Shown here: positions 12,692 to 25,005 of the stretch, piece after piece
Position numbering within the stretch: position 1 is the first letter of the stretch
Layout: each line of letters begins with the position of its first letter
Source of the DNA: Anthopleura xanthogrammica
Taxonomy: Eukaryota; Cnidaria; Anthozoa; Actiniaria; Actiniidae
Reading direction: 5' to 3'
Assembly (NCBI GenBank): GCA_964019055.1
Contig: OZ025212.1
Coordinates: forward strand, 14,406,891-14,470,890
Length of the DNA stretch: 64,000 nt
The notes under the pieces: model-generated
Told to the model about the DNA's origin: nothing
Database searches by the model: none
What the model saw: the letters and a program-made list of their open reading frames with translations, nothing else
Translations under genes and position numbers: made by a program

Positions 12692-12939
12692 TGAGCTATA
12701 TTAATACCAAATCAAAAACCACAGCAGCAGGGCATGACAGAAGCAATAAGGATGTGTTGAGGGCAGTCTTGACAAAAGAACATCACAGAAACAATGACAA
12801 ATGCCGAGGAGCCAAGGGTGGCCGCAAGTCTCCCCTAATTCTCACCCCTATAGTAACTCATTATATTTCCTTATTATTGTGTGTTCAGAAAGAATCCTGA
12901 CACTCAGTTTGTACAGTAAAATTTTGTCCACTTTTGTTA

Positions 12940-13287
12940 AAGGGGCACTTGGATGAAAATGCCCCATTTTTTGAAAGTCCAAATAGTTCAAGTATTTAAG
13001 AATAATATGACTCAATCATGATTATGAAAACCAGATTGGCAAAAATTTTAGCCTGGAAGCCACTCGCAGTTGAGAAATTTTGGTTTAAAAACTAAAAGAA
13101 CAATAGAGTTGACTAAATGACGTCATTTAATCACAATTTAGATGCTGAAAAAAATATATAATTTTTATCCACCAATTTTGACTGTGAAGAAAATATGTTG
13201 CTTGGCTACTTGTGGGGCCATATAGTTAAGAGAAATCAAGTTTCAAGGCATTTCCAATTTTCATCGATTTTCATCCGAGTGCCCCTC
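12940..13287. mobile_element. MITE family C copy 1, inside the HYLS1 3' UTR
   Basis: About 348 bp with terminal inverted repeats AGGGGCACTTGGATGAAAA and TTTTCATCCGAGTGCCCCT. The whole element recurs in the same orientation at 25006-25355 with only scattered differences. It lies between the HYLS1 stop codon and its AATAAA, so it should be part of the mRNA. Confidence 0.8.
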
Positions 13288-13417
13288 TAATTGAATCAAG
13301 ATTTCAGAATTAATTCCCTTGTATATGTTTTTTAAATTATTACTTGGGTGGATTTGATATTACCTAGCTTCACGAAGTCATTGTAAGTATGTCATTATTG
13401 TAAATAGTAATTTTGGG

Positions 13418-13423
13418 AATAAA
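13418..13423 (+). terminator. HYLS1 polyadenylation signal
   Basis: AATAAA about 730 bases after the HYLS1 stop codon, followed by a T-rich run at 13442-13452. It is the clearest signal before the oppositely oriented MRPL4 end. Confidence 0.6.
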
Positions 13424-13632
13424 TCGCTTTTATAATTCCTACTTTTTTTTTACTGCTTTCACTTTGTTGTTCTTCATTGTTAGAACTTTACATAACCAAA
13501 GATCGCTTTTAAGCATTTAAAAAAATTGGGGTCATACTTAGCAATAGTTGAGTTGTATGCATAGTATATAATTATTATGTAGTGGTCAAATTGGAATCAG
13601 TCAGAAAGATGAAAAAATACAAATACAGATAT

Positions 13633-13638
13633 TTTATT
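13633..13638 (-). terminator. MRPL4 polyadenylation signal
   Basis: AATAAA on the minus strand, about 55 bases after the MRPL4 stop codon. With the HYLS1 signal it leaves about 210 bp between the two convergent transcripts. Confidence 0.65.
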
Positions 13639-13690
13639 TCAAATCTTTTTATTATTTACAAGCCTACATTTTCAGAGAACTTCAAGATTT

Positions 13691-16600
13691 TTATCCAAAC
13701 TGGTTTTGTAGAATACGATTGTCTTCACAGAGTCTCTCTTCTAACCTTCTGACACCATCAAGTGAGAGGATGATTTTGTGCCGCAACAGAATGCTATATA
13801 CATTCACGTCTATAATGTAAGAAAAAAAATCATTTTATATGTTTCCAAGCGATTTGATTATTGAAAGCAGCATTATTGGCTTTTGTTATGTTACATAATG
13901 ATGATGCTGATGATGGTTGACGATGGATAGATGAGTGATGTTGGATTATTAAATTGATGATGATGCTGATGAATCATTACTGGGCGTTTTGGTTGAGTGT
14001 GGCCGAACAAGAGTTTTAACGAACAGTTATAAGGTCAAAAATCCTGAAGTTTGATGTGAAAATGTTGATGTTGTCAAGGCGAATCTGCGAAGTTTTGAAA
14101 TGCACCTGTGCATTTCCTTCACAACTTCACGGAAGTAGCCTTGACAACATATCATATCCAGAGCTTTCAATATAAGGCGGCTACCGGCGGTTTATCGCTG
14201 GATACTTCACCTTAAACTGCCGGCTATTTTGACAAAAAATTAATTCATTGCCAAATAAAGTTACGGCCCCTTGGGGGATACGGACCCCTACTTTTTTGGA
14301 TTGACCGTCTACTCCAAATATTATTGAAAGCTCTGCATATCAGCTCTCATATCAGTCTTGCAACATCACAACCAATATTAGACTATTTATTACAATATTA
14401 GACTTATTACACTGAATATTAGGAGCGATAGACCTCTTTCACTTGAGTGTAATGTTTTTCCATTTCAGACCATGTGTCATTCCCTAGAGTATCATTTCAT
14501 TGTTTAATGGTTATGCATGAGAAGACACATGAATATGGATACAACTCAAACAAAGAATCTTATTCTCAAGAGAATGACACGTGGTCTGAAATACTGTAGA
14601 AAAACAGTATGCCCATGCTAAAACGGTCAACTGAGGAAACCTTAGTGACACAACATACTTTCACTATAGTAGACATCAACTTTTTTCAAATCTTCGGCAG
14701 CATCAGCAAGGGTGGTGTTTTTTAAACTGGTGAGAAAAGTTTATGCAAGATTAAACTCGACATATAAAGGCAATTTGATACCCAAGCTGTCACGTTTAGA
14801 GCAGATTTTGTATGAGTATAAAAAGTGTTGTGGACCCAGCACAGAATGTTGAATATTTTCATATAAGACACAGCATTGACACGGTCACAGCAAGGTGTGG
14901 TCCGTGCTGTAAGTTTTTCATAGTCATACGAACTGCTCTAATAATGTCCAGACTTACTCACCCATCAACCAACACTGCAGACGTCCATCCCTTTTGCTCC
15001 AAAATGGGAATCAGATCCTAAGATAGCATGATAACATTAAATTTTCATTCCATTCACTTCCTTCCATTCTTCACAACCATTGTCAATAACAAACATGGTA
15101 TTGCTGTCTCAAAGTTAGTTCAATTTGGTAGATGTCAAAGGCATTTTAATGGCATTGTCAGAAAGCACAAAATGGAGTTTTCTAAGGCAAATGGTTGACT
15201 GACAAGATTGCTGCATTAGCAAATTGCACAAGAAATATCAGAAAACAAATATTGTCAACTACTGTCAGTACCTTTTCTTGTTCAATGTCATCAAAAGATT
15301 CTACAATATGAAGGTCACCCTGCAAAGAGATGATACATATGAGACAACAAGCATCGTATTGACCCCACAGCCTCACTTGTATGATTCTTAACAAAAGAAT
15401 ATCTTATTTGCATTCATCTGTAATAATGGCTATTAGCAGACTAAGTTGGCTCAAGGGAAAGGGCTGAACAGTATATAGTACGTACAGTCTTGTGAAGTTG
15501 CTTACCTGAGCATATCGGACAGACAGAGCAACACGTAGTCCCATCCGTCGGACTTTCTTGGGTAAGGTATATTCGTAATCTCTTGGTTTAGGACCATGGA
15601 CGACACCACCTGAACAAGTTGGAATATAATCAATGTAAAACAGCCTTCAACTCAACATAAAATTACAATGTAGTCTCTTGGGACATCACTTGTGGCATCT
15701 TGACTGCACACTAATAGACCCCTTTCATGGGACAAAGCAGCTCCATTTGGAGGACAAAACAAAGAATTTCAATCTCCTGAGAATTGAAACCTGTTGTTTT
15801 GTCCTCCAAATTGAGCTGCATTCTGACGTGCTGCAAGGAGTCTATCCCCCAGTTTTGAATATTTGTCGCACAGATTTACTCTTGATTTCATATGGATTTT
15901 TTTTTTATTGCTTACTATCAATCGCGTGACTTTTCTGGATTTGACTGGGGGGCAACTAGTGATTCTTAAATCAAATCATGTCAGAATAACTCCTCAAAGT
16001 ATTCTATCTGACTATTTCTACAACATGAAACCAGAAAACAAGATACACACACAACCTCCAACATTCTCCAAGCCGGTTAAAATGGAGATACTACCGGAAG
16101 TGACGTCTATTCATAGTAAGCAATACCCTGATCTGAATGAATGGCAAAGATTGAAGAATGTAGAATCTTACCTCCTCTGAACTGAGGTGCTCTTATACTG
16201 CCTTGCCTTGCTTTGCCGAGTCCCTTCTGTGGCCATGGCTTCCTTCCACCACCCCTCACTTCACTTCGTCCTTTCACACAAGCTGTGCCCTAATGAAATT
16301 AACATTTGGTATAAGTGGGATCAATAGAGTGATTTTCCTTGAACCATGAAATAGTAAACTATTAAAGGTTATTAGACACTAATTCCATAGTTTTCTATTG
16401 TCTATAATTATTTGACTATTTACAGTGCAAATCAAAAAAGCGTGTACACCTAGAAATATTTCAAGAATGTTTCTTAACCATTATCTTGAGGTTAGAAAGT
16501 CATTTCAGATTGGCCAAAGAACAACAGAACATTCCTGGCATATTTCTAGGTGCCCACGATTCGCACTGTAAGACTAACTACCAGTAACTGTTTCATGGTC

Positions 16601-18023
16601 CAAGGAAAATTACTCCATGACAATTTTCTACTAGCTGTACTGTATTTTCATGTAAATGTAGCTGTGTTGTGATTGGATGATTCACACAATAATAATGGGA
16701 AGCCACTTCAGTGTCAGATTGTGTATGTGTTGTAACTCAGTACTGTACATTCCCCCTCATGTTAAAACCTTTTACATCATTGTTAATAAGAATTATGCAG
16801 TGATATATACTTACAGCTCGCCGCTTTGCTCTCTGCCATACTACCACTCGGTGTAAAATATCAATTCTACAAGAAATGATAACAATTTTCTAGCACATTT
16901 AAATCTCAGTATGGATAAAAAGTTAAATTTAACTTTTTATCCATACTGTTTCATTAGAAACACCGACGCAGCCCACACTAGCTTACCGCTAGTTATCATC
17001 CATTTAAATCTCAGATGACTAGATACATGTATAAAAATGGTGGTCCTCTCTCTCCACACTACCTTATCCTGCATCAATGGGACATAAAAGAACCACTGAG
17101 GACATAAGCTGACAGAGATCACTCTGTGTCTGACCTATACGTTTATTAACGATTTCTTAATTGGTTGATTGTGGGATGGTTATATCATTTTTTAGAGGGT
17201 ACAGTGTGCAGTATACCTCAAAGGGAAACTGGTGTTCTTTTTTGCAGACAAAATCTCAAAAATATCCTCACCGAGGGTTTTCATTAAAGACGAAGTCATT
17301 TAATTCCACAATTCCTACTGGACTGTCATCACTTATCGAGGTAACCCAAGCAAGAACACCAGAATTGTGGTTTTCATGTTTCCTTTCGGCAATATATTGG
17401 CAAACAGATGGAGAAAATGTACCTGGAAAAAAATACAAATTTTTAAAAAGTCAGCTTGTCTAATGAAAGTGATTCCCTCAAAATATCAAATCTCATCCAC
17501 CATAAAAGTTATCTTCGCCACTTTTTTGTTCTAAATAAATGGCATGCCTCACCCTTCCCCCTAAGAAAAATTGCACTCCCTCCCCCACCACCACCACGAC
17601 ACACACACACATGATCGTCGGTCCAATGTTCAGTTAGCAAAATGTGGTGAAATCCTCCGGAAAAAATCATTATTCCAAGTATAGAATGATAACTATAATG
17701 TACTACAAGATTCTAAAGTGCTTCATGTCCAAGTTCATGGAGGTTTTCCAACGCTAAGCTCTAAATATGCTTACCGTATTCTGGAAGTTCTTGAATGTCA
17801 TGAATCACTGGTTGAGGCGCTGGTGACAGTGCTACAGGACGATGGACATAACGAACAAGAGACGCCTGTCAACAGAAATGTAAAGGTAAGTAAAACGATT
17901 CAAGAGGATTTTTCTATCCTTTTCTTTCCTTACCGCTACTCGTGTTTCTGCTGCTTGAAGCGGAGATGTTCGACGAACAAGATGGCCGAATACTACCCTA
18001 ACAGATCGTCCAAAGACATTCAT
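13691..18023 (-). CDS. MRPL4: Mitochondrial large-subunit ribosomal protein uL4m (ten exons)
   Basis: Component of the mitochondrial 39S ribosomal subunit. Minus-strand exons: 18023-17934, 17865-17775, 17422-17272, 16866-16815, 16289-16172, 15609-15506, 15319-15272, 15017-14962, 14726-14665, 13809-13691; all GT-AG and in phase, giving 296 residues. The N-terminus ([18 protein letters not shown]) is arginine-rich and acid-free, as expected for a mitochondrial targeting peptide. Family marks in order: [26 protein letters not shown], the rRNA-binding loop [14 protein letters not shown] with [50 protein letters not shown], and [17 protein letters not shown]. Introns carry MITEs of families A, B and D and a perfect 40-bp palindrome. 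Promoter motifs are given separately. Confidence 0.93.
14160..14336. mobile_element. MITE family D copy 1
   Basis: About 177 bp bounded by GAGCTTTCAATATAAGG and its partner ATATTATTGAAAGCTC. An almost identical copy lies at 46825-47001 in the same orientation. Located in the last intron of MRPL4. Confidence 0.75.
14429..14628. mobile_element. Palindromic MITE, family B copy 2
   Basis: Same core as 758-954: TAGACCTCTTTCACTTG at the left and the internal pair CATGTGTCATTCCC and GAATGACACGTGGTCTG. The right end has decayed. It follows a family D copy closely, in the last MRPL4 intron. Confidence 0.7.
15715..15844. mobile_element. Palindromic MITE, family A copy 3
   Basis: TAGACCCCTTTCATGGGAC at the left and GTGCTGCAAGGAGTCTA at the right, in an MRPL4 intron. 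The left arm lacks part of the CRE-like GACGTCA seen in other copies. Confidence 0.75.
16422..16570. mobile_element. Inverted-repeat element, family F copy 1
   Basis: Left TACAGTGCAAATC and ACACCTAGAAATAT, right ATATTTCTAGGTG and GATTCGCACTGTA, about 149 bp. The inner words resemble those of the 32296-32591 element (ACACCTAAAATAT ... GAATGTTT), suggesting one family. It is in an MRPL4 intron. Confidence 0.6.
16908..16947. repeat. Perfect 40-bp palindrome without a spacer
   Basis: AGTATGGATAAAAAGTTAAA is followed directly by its exact reverse complement, so the arms are 20 bp with no loop. It lies in MRPL4 intron 3, between exons 3 and 4. Flanking words ATTTAAATCTCAG recur at 17002-17014, so it may be part of a larger duplicated repeat. 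Confidence 0.8.
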
Positions 18024-18150
18024 TTTTGACTTAACGACAAATAATTATCTAATCTAAAGCTTGGTTTAGGTGATAGGGTATAACTTTAAAAACAAACAGA
18101 AAAAAGTTAGCTATTTTCAGAAGGCGCTGTTTTAATTTTGTCCACGCTGT

Positions 18151-18190
18151 CCGCCATCTTGAATCCTGCGTAGCTCTTCACTGCGCATCT
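18151..18190 (-). promoter_or_regulatory. MRPL4 promoter motifs (YY1-like and TGCGCA)
   Basis: On the gene strand, CAAGATGGCGG lies at 18161-18151, about 130 bases before the ATG, and GATGCGCAG at 18190-18182 just upstream of it. The first resembles the YY1 motif common in housekeeping 5' regions; the second resembles half an NRF-1 site. There is no TATA box. Confidence 0.5.
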
Positions 18191-19872
18191 TCTTGAATGG
18201 AGGCCCGCTGGCTTCATCGTTTATTCTCATTCGTTTCTCAATTTTTTTCATTTTTAAAATTTATTTATTTATTTTATCTTTTATTCATGATTCTATGTAA
18301 TATTCATTGGATAGTGAAAATAATGTTTGCTCACTGGAATGCTTTCCCCCCGTTTCACTATGAATGAAGCGTGGAGACGAGAAAGGACAAGTTTCATGAG
18401 TTCCGCTTCACAGCCACGGGACAGCAGAACTGAAAACTCCTTCGAAAGCAAACGCTAGCTCAGCATTACCGAAAAAGGATTGTATTTACGAGTTAATATT
18501 CCCCACACCAGGGATGGGCTGTGGTGATAAGAGGCACGGGGTTGCACCCCGGAAATGGAACTGTCTATGAGCCAGTTACGAGCCAAGATGTCTTGCTCAT
18601 TTAGACGAGACTACAAAAACAATATTACTCACGTATTAAATTTAGCTCGCCAAACGCATCGTAGTCAATGTGCTGTTCTAAAATCCGATTTGCTAGATGC
18701 GCCGATTCTGCCAAACTTTCGAAAGTGATAAAGATGTAGATCACACGATAGAATTACGTCATCGTCGAAAAAGGATTTCGATGAGATTGGTCGCTGACTT
18801 TTAACCTCGCTTAACCGCTGTTATCAACTAGCTAACGTTATAGATGCTACAAAAACCCGTCCTAAGATCCAGGAAAACGATAAAAGGTATGTTTCAAATA
18901 AATGCTCATAATTGCTAAAATAATTTCTGAGAAATCAAGGAAATGGAAGAAGTAAGTACAGCCGTAATCATAATTATCGGGTCAGTGATTTGAGAGAAAA
19001 ATACTAGCCCACATTTTAATTAAGATTTGTTGATTTGCAATTTTACTTCAACCGATAAAAGCAGTTCCATTCAGTGATGATGTGGAGGAAATAATTTTGA
19101 AATAAGAACCCTATGAATTTCGTTTCCGATTATTTAACTGTTTCTCACTCGCTTATTAAGTAATATTAAAGCAAAAATTCTTGGGAATTAGTGACGTCAC
19201 TAAGGATGTGCCATTGGGATGACATTTTACAGTATTGATTAAAGTGATAATTTTTCTTCATTAAAACACTAACGCAAATCAGTTAGAAATAGATATTATC
19301 AAAGCCAACAACCCAAATATTTCTTATTTACCACAAAAATAATATTTGAAACCGAAAACAAACAAACAAGAAAGCCAGCTAGTTTCATTTTATGCTTCTT
19401 TTTCAGAATGAGATCATTTGCCAAGATGGTTTATTATAAATTTGTTTTGTTTTGAATTTGATTAAATTCGGAAACGCGGCGAGATTTGCGAATGAACGAA
19501 TTAAAGAATTAAAGCCATCATTACCGTCGCTGGTAACCTTAAAAAAATACTGAATACTAAATTTCCTTGATGTGTTTTGACCTTATAGTTATTTAAAACA
19601 AGATAATCAACCAGTCGGGGTTCTCGAAAGTAGCACGATTGACCAAAAACATTTCGTTTTTTTTAAACAAATTTTTTTCTTGAACTTAGGATTTAAGTTT
19701 TTTTAATAGTCAGGCAGTAAAAAATTGTAATTTTTCTTTTGGTGTATATTATCCATATTGTAAAATAATGTATGCTTGTAACAACCAATTAAACATCCCC
19801 CGCTTTTTCAGTAATGAGATTTTCCTGCCAAGGCGTCTAAAATTAGAAATGTTTAGACAGCATGCTAAACAC

Positions 19873-19902
19873 TGACGTCATTATGACGTCAATATGACGT
19901 CA
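19873..19902. promoter_or_regulatory. Triple CRE array with exact 11-bp spacing
   Basis: The palindromic octamer TGACGTCA occurs at 19873-19880, 19884-19891 and 19895-19902. Start-to-start distance is exactly 11 bp, so the three sites fall on nearly the same face of the helix. TGACGTCA is the canonical CREB/ATF site. No gene start is evident within a few hundred bases; the nearest promoter-like element is the TATA box at 20825. Confidence 0.6.
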
Positions 19903-20824
19903 ATGCCGATATGAAATCAATTTTACCAATTTATAAAGCTTGGCAATATCGAAATTGTCCCTTAAAAGTGTCTGAATCCTTGGATTTTTCCATCACTTTT
20001 CTCTTTTCAATATCTACTTGGCTTTCGCAGAAAAACCATACACATCGCAATAGAAATTACAGGTGTCAAAATAATCGATGAAATACATTGGTTGAGTTCG
20101 TAAATATTCTGATTTTGGCGGATTGTGAGAAAAAAGCGGTGCAATAAATGTTTTCTTTCGTCGAGTTCGTTGAATATTCGATATGCAGTTAAAAATAAAT
20201 AATTCAAAACCAGAAGGAAATCCATTTTTGCTGTTTTTATTTATGAAATCAAGGTGATAGAATTCATCAGGTATGGGAATTAAGAAGATACCACAAAATA
20301 ATATCCTTAACTCCGCTATGCGATAGGAATGAAAACAGTACAATAGAGAAGAATATCATCCAACTAGAATTATAAACATTTTAACTTTATGTACATAACG
20401 ACAAACTAACAATAAATACAATCTCAACTATTCCAAAAATGATTTTTCTAAAATCGTCGGAAATTCAAGCAAAAATAACTGCTCTTACAAGTAGATTATT
20501 AATAAAAATAGTTAGATAAATAGACCGAAGTTGTTTTTAAAACTCATGAAAGGAATACTGAAGATAAAGGTGTATTAATTAATATACAAGTGAGGATTTG
20601 TCTTGAAATTCAGGTTCACAAGATTTTAATAAAGTTTTAAATAACCATGTTTTATTTGACTGAGACAAGTTCAGAATGAGTGGGAAGCCCATGCTGTGTC
20701 ATATCCAACGACTGTGATTGGATAAGATAAATTTTCTCGCCGTATGATTGGCTGAGAGCGAAAACCATTTGAAAGACATGGTACTATATTCGTCTTCCCA
20801 ATCACACAAAATCTGTACTTTGGC

Positions 20825-20832
20825 TATAAATA
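20825..20832 (+). promoter_or_regulatory. Orphan TATA box
   Basis: TATAAATA followed by a GC-richer segment, with good splice donors downstream at about 21044 (CGGTGAGTTT) and 21111 (GGTGGTAAGTAAG). This looks like a promoter and first exon, but I could not join it to a convincing coding exon. Confidence 0.3.
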
Positions 20833-21658
20833 GCGTGGAATAAGCCCGGCTCGAGGGCGCTACGTTAATGACTGTGCCAAATCTAAATATTTATGTAGTC
20901 TGTGTAAGAATTACACTGGAGACTAATTCATCTCGGGACTTGCTATTATATTCCTCGGATGTTACTTCAATCTTCTCTTAGAATTCGACATGAAAGTTGT
21001 CATCTCTGACTCATATCACTCATTTGCATGCATTTCGAATTCTCGGTGAGTTTGTCTATGAAGCTGATGGTAACAACAGCATTTATTCGCATAATTCGGC
21101 CTAAACTTGGTGGTAAGTAAGTACGTTATTGAATGATAAAAGTGCAAAAATATTTTCAGTGAAAAGCATGAGGTGACATGAATTTCAGGATTTCTTGCGC
21201 AAGCACGAGAACGGTCGATATTGATTTATCAAACCGTGTTCAAAATTTGTCCGATGATTTTAATAATTTTCAAAAAGGTTAAAGTTTGAGCACATGTTTT
21301 ACTCTTTTATTTATAGAAATTTTCATTATTTTATATTTTAATAGACGTTACTGACTTAAATATTCGCGGGCTAGGAATCTTAATCTTATTAGCTGCAGGA
21401 ATCTTTAAAAAAATATTTTTTTTCGGAGACTCAAAAGAAAAGACTAGAATGATATCGAGCAAAATTTTGCTGGGAGTTCTCTATGTAAACCGAAAATATA
21501 TTTTTAGAATTACTAAGTTAATTCTGTTCGTGTTATCTCTGATGTGTTGTCTGTGGCAGCCGTTAGTGCAATACCGTTATCTGCATCTATTGTCACGTGA
21601 CTGTTGATGATAAAAATTCCCTCAGATAATTTGATAACATTAAATAAATTTGAAATTT

Positions 21659-22390
21659 TTATATGAAATTGATAAAACAGTGGAGGGGACTCGGGGTGGG
21701 AACGGTGGTAGATCGTGGACCAATTTCGGATCTTGAGCCTGCAGTTCTTTTGGTCACCGCACGCTTGAAGAAGATCAAAGCCGGGATTCTCGGTACATGA
21801 AGAAAGGAACCGGAACCGGAAAGGAACATTGTAATTGGCGGAACAACCGGAAGGCACGTTTTTGATTCAGGAATCAAAGCCCAATCGTTAATCCGAATTT
21901 CTTTACATGCAACTTTTATATTTTCTGAAGTGCAGAAATGGACGTGAACCACGCAAGGGGGAAAAAGGAAGCGAGTTAATGAGAAAAAGAAGAAACTATT
22001 AAGCGAATATGACAGCCTCTCTTGTAAAAGTGAATTAATGAATCGACTTGGAAAATCATCAGAATTCTCCAGAAATTCGAACCACACTAAAATAAGTCAG
22101 GATATAAAGAGAAGTCTAAAATAACAAATTTCGTACGCACAGCTGCATATGCCGGCAGACATTTCTTTATTACCAGAAGAAACTATAAAAAAAAGCAGCC
22201 TGTATTCCGAGGTTACTGCTAAATTAAGTCCCTTACCTGACAACTTAAGAATTGAGGAAGTCTCAGATAGTACCAGCTGATTGTTGTTCGAGAATGTCCC
22301 ACGCTTTTTTTGGTGGTTTTCAGGAATTCTACCCACGACTACATTAGTGAAGGGATCATATTTCAAGTACTTTGGATCAGTTTTCATCAT
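21659..22390 (-). CDS. Possible two-exon gene, function unknown
   Basis: Minus-strand exons 22390-22237 and 21924-21659 join in phase (TCAG|GTAAGG donor, CTTCAG acceptor) to a 139-residue frame. The first exon reads MMKTDPKYLKYDPFTNVVVG and is hydrophilic, without a signal peptide. The second includes IRINDWALIPESKTCLPVV and ends in a serine, threonine and proline-rich tail. I recognise no domain. The second exon is open in another frame as well, so its frame is the weak point, and no good polyadenylation signal was seen. A CRE-like TGACGTCA at about 22503 and a TGTGG-rich segment upstream could be the promoter. Confidence 0.35.
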
Positions 22391-25005
22391 ATTTTGACGA
22401 AATCTCTGTGATTGGCTAAATTACAAGTGATTAAGTACACAAACTGCTGTGGTGTGGATTAGAATAGCATGCAATGTATGTTTCCGTGGAAACAGTAGCA
22501 ATGACGTCATGCAAGACACGTGACTTGTGAGCTTGAGTTGTGGACATTTTATACTACTTTAACTGATATTTCCTCCCATTAGTGGAGTATTTAAAAAACA
22601 GGTTGAACCAATTATTCAAAATTACATGAAAAGCTCTGCAATGCATTGTCTGGAGCCTAAATCAAAATGATATTTTCCTTTTTTTCTTTGTATAAAACCA
22701 CAACTGACCTTTGAGCATTTTAAGTATCAAGTAAAATTCGAATTCTCTCTTATTAGTCGATATATTGTTCATTGTTTATATCAATATATCACAGATCAAT
22801 ATATCAGTTTTATATTTTTCGATTATCCATTGCCTTTTACTTTTGGTATGATATATTTTGCGCCTTTTCTTTTTGACAATCTTCACTAAGTGCCATTTTA
22901 GAATTTGCTTCAAAACTAAAACTTTTGCCCTCCCCTTTGAAATTTAATCAAGTCGTATTTTTCAGGTCTTAGGAATTTTTTTACGGGGGCATTCAAATCC
23001 ATTATACAGGGTAATGCATTAGATTAGATTTCCACCAAGATTATCATCCTCACTATTTTGGTTCCTGCCTATCAGTTCTAATATTAGGAAATCTTAATAT
23101 AGATCTCAGCTGCTTCAAGTTATTTAAGAATTGTGAGATGTGAGTACTTGGAGTATTTTAAGAGCGACTTCCTGGAGTACAACGGCGCCTCAGGCCATTA
23201 TGACATTTTTGCTTTCAGCCTTTTCTCCCACGCTTTATATTTACATAAAACAAGGAAAGTATTAAACGTACTGACGTAATGATGACATACTGATTAATCG
23301 TTGAATAAGTTAAAAGCTGGAGTCATTGTGCGAATATGATGTCCAAAAAGTGGTATGCATAATTTTTCAGTTTATAGTAAGGACCTTGTAACCTAGTTAC
23401 GTTTTTTCCCGGGCTTCCCCCCCCCCCCCCCTCCCGATGTTACATTTTACCGCGAAAATTCCTTAAATTTCCTCTTACGGTATCTCAGTACAGTAACTCA
23501 AACTTACCACGTGCACAGACAAATCGTAGAAAGATATATGAAGGTACTTACGCTCGAACATAAGTATTTCAAGGGGAATTCGGAATTCGCCGTAAGCTAT
23601 TCATTATAATTCTTTTTTGGCGTTAGTAAACAACTTTTTATGATACTTAAATACTGTTAAGTTTAAGTTCAAAAATTATTCGTGAATTGAAATTGTACAC
23701 TTGATCAGTTTAATATTTCTATTCTACACTATCCAAAGGGAAATAACTATTCATTCTTCATTAGTAGTGTTTTTCAACTACACAGTGGGCAAGCACACCT
23801 TGTCTTTTACTTACGAATTCGTCACAGCCAATTTTATACCTCTCTCAAGAGAAAATGTGCAGCCTGTCGTGCTAGCAGTTAATAGATAAATTACATAAAA
23901 TAAACAGGAGGCGAGAAATAATTGTTCACAACTTCCGGCACTGACAAATTACTCTTTGAGCCAGTAGAATTTAGCGTTGGTGGCTTTTTCGTGAGATATT
24001 AAACATTCGTGCAACGTAGTATAGCTCAGTGTAGTTAACAGTCGTAGACTAAGTACTTGAAAAGTGCTCGTGTTGAGTTGAATAAAAGTTAGTGTTTGTA
24101 ATACAAAACGGAATTTATGCCGGCTTTAATCCTGGTATTCGCCTTGTTTCTTGATGATAAAAACAGAGCTAAGAGTGGAAAACTATTAGATACAAGGTAT
24201 GATCAGAGGACGAGATTGAAGTCTTTATATTATTATTTTTTTAACATTAGTAAAAACGTTTAAAATGTAAATAAAATACTGAAGTATATGTCACGATCAT
24301 ATCACGTGACCAAGAATATGTTTAGTATTTTTTAGAAAGCATTGGCTAGAAATTAAGACTGAGGATAGAATGCATGCGTATCACAAGTATTCAAAGCAGA
24401 GCGTACAGCTTTACTGGGTTTCGTAGGCAGGTTATAAGGCAAAAGCGTGGTCATTTTAGGATGATTTAGCGCACGTAACTATGGGAAGCCATTCGAGTGT
24501 TATCGTCAGACGTCAGCGTTTACGTGAAGCATGTGAGCCCACGATCATTGTGAGACCCACTCTAAGGAATCATGATTAGACTGCATGATCTATAAGTCGG
24601 TGTCTTCGACGACTACCCAAAAAGGAGCAAAAACTTCGACTTGGAATCATTCTAAAGAATTACCATGCAGAATAATCTAAGTAAGATTTAAGCTGAACAG
24701 TTAGTTAAGGTTAAGGTTAAGTTCGAGTCTTCGAGTTCTATGAAATGATTTAAAATTTAAAAAAGAAAAAGTAAAAGAAAATAAACGGAAAAGAAAGTAG
24801 CTAGGCTCCTAAACTTTTTTATGTGGAAATAAAAGACTAACTTTCGTTGTTTCGAAAGAAATTCAGCTCACAACAAGATGAGTATAGTAGCATTGAAGAG
24901 GTTTTCGGGTATGCAGCATCGACATGGTTTTCAGTCAAGTTTCTTGGCGGATTCCTCCGATCAATACCATGGCATGATACGATCGATCACACTCAGCCAT
25001 ATCTT

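Larger units (their letters stand above)
18024..21658. other. Gene-poor region upstream of MRPL4
   Basis: No coding exon could be supported on either strand. It holds the MRPL4 promoter, a triple CRE array (19873-19902) and an isolated TATA-like box (20825). Open frames at 20007-20343 on the minus strand are AT-rich, lack splice logic and match no family I know. The rest is AT-rich, with sporadic A and T runs. Confidence 0.5.

Noticed and set aside
20007..20343. Two overlapping minus-strand frames, hydrophobic
   Set aside because: AT-rich composition explains the hydrophobicity; no start context, splice signals or known motif.
20990..21830. Short plus-strand gene starting from the orphan TATA box
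   Set aside because: A join from 21111 to an acceptor near 21680 gives only about 36 residues without a signal peptide or known motif.
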